Assembly: GCF_004382825.2 (NCBI RefSeq)
Contig: NZ_SDQO02000002.1
Location: 310,001 to 374,000, forward strand
DNA from: Corynebacterium silvaticum
Lineage (GTDB): Bacteria; Actinomycetota; Actinomycetes; Mycobacteriales; Mycobacteriaceae
Length of the DNA: 64,000 nucleotides
Reading direction: 5' to 3'
The stretch's first letter is position 1. Each line of letters begins with the position of its first letter. Below are positions 59,743 through 64,000 of this stretch, piece by piece. Under the pieces are notes generated by a model. The model had not been told where the DNA came from and did no database searches. It saw nothing but the letters and a program-made list of their open reading frames with translations. A program made the translations under genes and the position numbers.

Positions 59743-59822
59743 TGGTGTCGTCGAGAAGCAAATGCGTACAATGCGGTGTGCATCCGCCATAGATAGACAT
59801 ACGAGACGAAAGACGGACATTT

Positions 59823-61019
59823 ATGCGCAGGGACACAGTCCGCACAACCTCGGGAGATGGGGCGCTGGGGCAGCGGTATCGGTCTTTTGTCGCGTGGTTG
59901 GATTTTCCTAGTATCAGGCCGCAGCGCATGGTGGTTTGGCAGGATTGGCTGGCTGCCTCTGTCCTTTTTGTGGCAACTGCTTTGGTTCGGCTCGCTTTTT
60001 TGCTGTGGATGCGTGGCGACGCCAGCCTTGAGGCGTTGGTCTCTAAGTGGGATGGTCGAATTTACTTAGCCATTGCTCAATACGGGTATTTTAGCGAGGC
60101 CGGGGGCACACCAGATCCCGATATATATCAGACGCGGCTTGCGTTTTTCCCGGGATATCCAGGGCTGATAGCCGCGGTGCACACAGTGACTCGGCTGAAT
60201 TATCTCACCAGCGCGCTCTTGATCTCTTATATTGCAGGGGTCGCGATGACCGCCGGCGTGATGGCGATGGCCGCACGTATGGGGGCCAACAAGCGGTTGA
60301 AGCTGGCTGCCGCGATGCTGGTGCTGGGTGCGCCCATGAGCACCACTTTCACGATGGTCTATACCGAGGCAATCTTTTTGGCCTGTGCCGTGTGGGCTTT
60401 GGTCGCCATGGTGGATAGACGCTGGGTACTGGCGGGAATTTTTACTTTTTGTGCGGGCTTTTTCCGACTGACCGCAATTGATCTCGTGGCGGCTTTTGCT
60501 GTGGTAGTTGCCCTCTATGCGGCCCGCAATTGGCGAGCATGGGCTGCCGTCGCGGTCTCTACGGTCCCGCTGGTGAGTTACCTGATGTACGCATCGCATT
60601 ACACGCGTGACATTGGCGGTTACTTTGGCATGCAGACCAAAGGCTGGCACTCTACCTTTGACTTTGGTCGCGCTACTGCGATTTGGGTGAGCACTCAGCT
60701 GCGCGAAGGCAACAATGTGGGCTACCTGCTGTCTATTGTGTCCATCGTGGGAGCACTAGGCGCAGTCATCGTGTCTTTTAGACGGCTTCCGCTGGCGTAT
60801 TGGCTGTTCGGAGCAGCGATTACGGCTAACGTTGTGCTTTCCGACGGCATCATGCACTCACGTCCCCGGCTGCTACTGCCAGCAGTGGTGCTTTTACTTC
60901 CCGTTATTTTCCAGTTGGCTAAGGGGCGTTACGTGTTGCCCGCAGCTGCGATGTGTTGGTTGCTCTTGGGTGCATGGTTCTCCGCGCACATGATCGCGGT
61001 GTTCCAATGGGCGATCTAG
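59823..61019 (+). CDS. GT-C mannosyltransferase-like membrane protein (PIG-V-like)
   Basis: A 398-residue protein with about nine hydrophobic segments. KWDGRIYLAIAQYGYF and the following FFPGYPGL match PIG-V-type GT-C glycosyltransferases, where the Asp in the first extracytoplasmic loop is catalytic. Such enzymes in corynebacteria add mannose from polyprenyl-phosphomannose to lipids or proteins outside the membrane. Donor and acceptor cannot be read from the sequence. Ends 22 bases before the convergent DMT gene. Confidence 0.78.
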   Translation: MRRDTVRTTSGDGALGQRYRSFVAWLDFPSIRPQRMVVWQDWLAASVLFVATALVRLAFLLWMRGDASLEALVSKWDGRIYLAIAQYGYFSEAGGTPDPDIYQTRLAFFPGYPGLIAAVHTVTRLNYLTSALLISYIAGVAMTAGVMAMAARMGANKRLKLAAAMLVLGAPMSTTFTMVYTEAIFLACAVWALVAMVDRRWVLAGIFTFCAGFFRLTAIDLVAAFAVVVALYAARNWRAWAAVAVSTVPLVSYLMYASHYTRDIGGYFGMQTKGWHSTFDFGRATAIWVSTQLREGNNVGYLLSIVSIVGALGAVIVSFRRLPLAYWLFGAAITANVVLSDGIMHSRPRLLLPAVVLLLPVIFQLAKGRYVLPAAAMCWLLLGAWFSAHMIAVFQWAI

Positions 61020-61040
61020 CGGGCGCTTCCCCTAGGCGCG

Positions 61041-61886
61041 TTATGCGCTGCCCACACCGCGTCGTGATAGCGCAAACGTGGACAAAATCATGGCGATCAA
61101 AGCCAGAAGCATCCACAACCAGTTAGCCCCCGACACTTGGAATTGCTCGCCCAGGACGGCATACCCCAGGGCGAAGGCGACGATGGGTTCCGTCACTGTC
61201 ATGGCCGGCAGGGAGTTTTTCAGGGCACCGGCGTTAAAGGCATACTGTTGCACAACCGTGCCCAGGATCGCCCCGGCAGCAAGGGAATAGCCCTGCCATG
61301 TGGTGGCAAGGGCAAAGAATCCCCCGTGGGTGAGCACATCTACGGTGGCCTTAGAAAGGACGGCTACGTAGCCATAAATTCCGCCGGTGACTATGCCTAA
61401 GAGCAGGGCTTTTTCGTTCCTGATCTGCTTTTGTGCAAAGCGTTCTAGGACAAAAAGGACGAGAAAACCTATGGCCAGTGCGGGAAGCCAGCGTCCCAGA
61501 GGTGGTTGTGGGTCGCCCGCGGAAGGATTCCCCAAAAGGACGAGCACCGCGACGGACACCGTGAGCAGTCCCGCCCACGTTATCTCGTCGATTGCCATGC
61601 GGCGGCCGTCGTAACGCGCGGAAAGCGGAAGCGTAAACATCAGAGACAACACGAGGATTGGCTGTACCACTAATAACGTGCCAAAACCCAGGGCGATAAT
61701 TTGCAGCCCGTAGCCCGACAAGGCGGTGAAGCTACCGAGCCACCAGGCGGGGCGTCGAATAGCTTGCAAGAAAGGGGAGCCCTCGGCGGGTGCTTCTTCT
61801 GCAATACGATGGCGCACCACTGTGCCCCAGGCGATAGTGAGCGCCGAGGCCAGGGCGAACCCCATAGCAAGAAGAGTGCTGTACAT
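61041..61886 (-). CDS. DMT-superfamily (EamA/NIPA-like) transporter
   Basis: 281 residues with nine to ten hydrophobic helices in two similar halves: VQPILVLSLMFTLPLSARYDGR in the first, MTVTEPIVAFALGYAVLGEQF in the second. The conserved Glu-Pro and GE near the end of the ninth helix are typical of EamA-type exporters. Substrate unknown. Convergent with the GT-C gene and divergent from the ABC exporter. Confidence 0.82.
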   Translation of the reverse strand: MYSTLLAMGFALASALTIAWGTVVRHRIAEEAPAEGSPFLQAIRRPAWWLGSFTALSGYGLQIIALGFGTLLVVQPILVLSLMFTLPLSARYDGRRMAIDEITWAGLLTVSVAVLVLLGNPSAGDPQPPLGRWLPALAIGFLVLFVLERFAQKQIRNEKALLLGIVTGGIYGYVAVLSKATVDVLTHGGFFALATTWQGYSLAAGAILGTVVQQYAFNAGALKNSLPAMTVTEPIVAFALGYAVLGEQFQVSGANWLWMLLALIAMILSTFALSRRGVGSA

Positions 61887-62063
61887 CGACTTCTAGCCTA
61901 TACGGGTTGGTGCTAGACGACGTAGCACTCGCGGAAGATAGTGCCCCCACTGCGCATGTGCTGCTAACAGGGGTAGAAGAAGATGAATTAAAGCCCCCAG
62001 TGTTGAATCGCGGTGCTACCGTAAAAACATCCAAGGTCGGCTCCACAGTAGGGGAGAAGAAAA

Positions 62064-62994
62064 TGGCAGCACACAAGGGTACTTCTGCACAGAAAACCAG
62101 CGAAGAAGTTATCCGTGTCCGGAATCTGGACAAGAGTTTCGGTCTTTTAAAGCACTCGATCAACTCGATCTGACCGTTGCTCACGGAGAAGTGCACGGCT
62201 TTTTGGGGCCTAATGGAGCAGGGAAGTCCACAGCCATTCGCGTGCTGTTGGGGCTGCTCAAGGCCGACGCGGGAGAAGTAAAACTACTGGGTGGCGACCC
62301 GTGGAAAGACGTTGTTGCGCTGCACCGCCGGCTCGCATATGTGCCAGGCGACGTTTCCCTTTGGCCCGGAATGAGTGGTGGAGAGGCTATCGACCTTTTA
62401 GGTTCTCTCCGGGGCGGGCTGAACGTGCAGCGCAGGGCGGAGCTCATAGATCGCTTTGAGCTCGACCCGACAAAGAAGGGGAGACAATACTCTAAAGGTA
62501 ATCGCCAAAAGGTGGCGCTTGTTGCGGCCTTAGCGTCTGACGCGGAGCTGCTGATCTTAGACGAGCCCACCAGCGGCCTCGACCCCCTCATGGAAGGCAT
62601 GTTCCAGGATGTTGTACGTGAAGCTAAAGGCCGAGGTGCGACGGTATTTCTGAGCAGTCACATCCTTGCGGAGGCAGAGGCGTTAGCGGACAGAATGAGC
62701 ATTATTAAAGCGGGGCACATCGTTCGAACCGCCACACTAGACGAGTTACAACAAAGCGCTGCGACCACCATTACTGCGGTGCTACGCCACGTACCGGACT
62801 CCAAAGAATGCCCTGAGTACGCGCATATTACTGGGAACACCCTCACAGTTAGCGTCCCGCCACATCAGGTCGGGGCAGTGTTGGAACGAGTACTTCCGTT
62901 GGGCATCGATAAGTTGACGGTGGAGCCGCCGTCTCTGGAAAGCCTGTTCAAAGACCTGTATGGGGAAGACTCAGGGCCAGGTGAGGGGCAATGA
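62064..62994 (+). pseudogene. ABC exporter ATP-binding subunit, frameshifted
   Basis: ATG 62064 (MAAHKGTSAQKTSEEVIRV). The frame breaks near 62143: GGTCTTTTAAAG needs one T (GGT TCT TTT AAA) to join RNLDKSFG to FKALDQLDLTV. The rest is a complete nucleotide-binding domain: Walker A GPNGAGKST, Q-loop region YVPGDVSLWP, signature YSKGNRQK, Walker B LLILDEPTSGLD and switch His SSHIL. The stop overlaps the permease ATG (ATGA). Without a start at the right place little protein should be made, unless translation restarts downstream, where Walker A remains in frame. Confidence 0.88.
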
Positions 62995-64000
62995 TCAGGA
63001 CAACACGCCCTCTGGTAGGCACAGGTGTGCTGCTCAAAGCCACGTTGCGCCATGAGCTGAAAAGGTTTATTCCGTGGATCGCGATAGTGACCATGCTGTC
63101 TACCTCTTCAATTCTTGCCTATGCGTGGATGTTTCCTCATCGAGAAGACCGGGCGGTCTTAGATGCCACCATTGGTGGAAACCCGGCCTTAGGACTCATC
63201 TTCGGTCCCGCGAGAAACCTCTATACCAACGAGGGATTCAACACCTGGCGGGCCTTTACCCTAGGTGGCTTTCTTACCGGTATCGCGGCCATCTTTGCCG
63301 TGACCAAAGCAACCAGGGGGCAAGAGGATTCTGAGCAAGCAGAATTACTGGCCTCCGGGGCTATGGGACGTGGCGCCCGACTGGCCGTGGCCGTGCTGCT
63401 GGGAATCATAGGGTCAACGCTGATTGGAGTGGTAACGGCAGTGTGCACGCTCCTCTGCGGAGCAGAAGCTGATGCCACGTTATTGCTTGCGGCCACGTTT
63501 GCCGCCACCGGGTGGATGATGAACGCTGTAGCAGCGGTCGCGTCACAACTCGGTTCCACCGCCCGAGCTGCAAACACCCTAGCGCTGAGCACATTATCTG
63601 TGCTCTTTATCCTTCGAGGATTCTTATTATCACTGGAAGCACCTGCGTGGACTAACTGGGCAAACCCGCTCGGTTGGTTGGATGAAACTCGCCCCGCCAC
63701 GGACAATCACTGGTGGCCGCTCTTATGCGCATTGGTGTTTACCGTCATTGTGACAGCTGTGGCCTTCGGCTTGTCATCTGGACGCGACTTTGGGCAAGGC
63801 ATCATCCCAGCGCGACCAGGACCGGCCCATGGTTCGCTGCGAGACCCAGAGGGTCTGGCCTGGCGGCTCAATAAAACGCCCGCATTTACCTGGGTAATAG
63901 CTTTTGTGGCTTTAGGCGTAATCTTTGGATACTTCATCGGGTCTGTCAAAGACCTACTGGCTTCGAGCCCCGCAATGGCTGCGATGATGGCAGGCGGCGC
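62991..64000 (+). CDS. ABC exporter permease, partial (runs off the right edge)
   Basis: Begins at ATG 62991 overlapping the ATPase stop and stays open to the end of the window (336 codons). The product starts MIRTTRPLVGTGVLLKATLR, has an early helix (WIAIVTMLSTSSILAYAWMF), then the pattern GFLTGIAAIFAVTKATRGQEDSEQAELLASG and further helices. This fits the large two-domain permeases of actinobacterial polyketide/antibiotic-type ABC exporters. The partner ATPase is broken, so the exporter is probably inactive unless served by another ATPase. Confidence 0.82.
   Translation, partial: MIRTTRPLVGTGVLLKATLRHELKRFIPWIAIVTMLSTSSILAYAWMFPHREDRAVLDATIGGNPALGLIFGPARNLYTNEGFNTWRAFTLGGFLTGIAAIFAVTKATRGQEDSEQAELLASGAMGRGARLAVAVLLGIIGSTLIGVVTAVCTLLCGAEADATLLLAATFAATGWMMNAVAAVASQLGSTARAANTLALSTLSVLFILRGFLLSLEAPAWTNWANPLGWLDETRPATDNHWWPLLCALVFTVIVTAVAFGLSSGRDFGQGIIPARPGPAHGSLRDPEGLAWRLNKTPAFTWVIAFVALGVIFGYFIGSVKDLLASSPAMAAMMAGG

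Overview
The window looks like the chromosome of a pathogenic Corynebacterium of the diphtheriae/ulcerans/pseudotuberculosis group. It carries a diphtheria toxin gene on a prophage next to a tRNA-Arg site, a PdxR-pdxS-pdxT locus with corynebacterial PdxR boxes, aspT and dnaX beside a small SRP RNA, and surface proteins of the SdrD and VaFE/TQXA types. The toxin gene has two extra G's in its signal-peptide G tract. From memory, that lesion and heavy pseudogene load are reported for Corynebacterium silvaticum (the wild-boar lineage formerly placed in C. ulcerans). I infer that species or a close relative; no database was searched.

Layout. 1-11.57 kb is the right end of a prophage: a tail gene, a shattered tape-measure gene, a distal-tail/endolysin deletion fusion, holin-like membrane proteins, a reverse-strand DUF2335-type gene between direct repeats, then the DtxR-operator-controlled tox gene and the attachment site in tRNA-Arg. 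11.6-22.9 kb holds vitamin B6 synthesis and its regulator, a broken DUF559-like gene bracketed by palindromes, tyrA, tadA with its partner, tRNA-Ser, an MMPL exporter, and tgt-gluQ. 23.1-26.7 kb is a gluconate/idonate module. 26.9-33.4 kb holds tRNA-Ser, SRP RNA, aspT, dnaX, ybaB and recR. 33.4-38.9 kb is a decayed four-carbon sugar-acid module: GntP permease, threonate dehydrogenase, DUF1537 kinase, GntR regulator and FAH hydrolase. 38.9-45.3 kb alternates broken secreted proteins with gatD-murT and a DnaQ-like gene. 45.3-48 kb has a nitroreductase and leuA. 48.2-53.9 kb is a deoxynucleoside catabolic operon. 54.5-59.7 kb has two broken surface adhesins with near-identical anchors. 59.8-64 kb has a GT-C enzyme, a DMT transporter and a broken ABC exporter that runs off the right edge.

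The strongest overall pattern is selective decay. About a dozen genes are broken by small indels, often in homopolymers, and by in-frame stops that look like CAA/CAG to TAA/TAG changes. They are phage, toxin, secreted, surface, catabolic or transport genes, while housekeeping genes in the same window read cleanly. This argues for real host-adaptive loss over random sequencing error. The most original structural signal is a dispersed 78-80 bp palindrome (four copies), two of which sit about 20 bp on either side of a PD-(D/E)XK-like DUF559-type gene.
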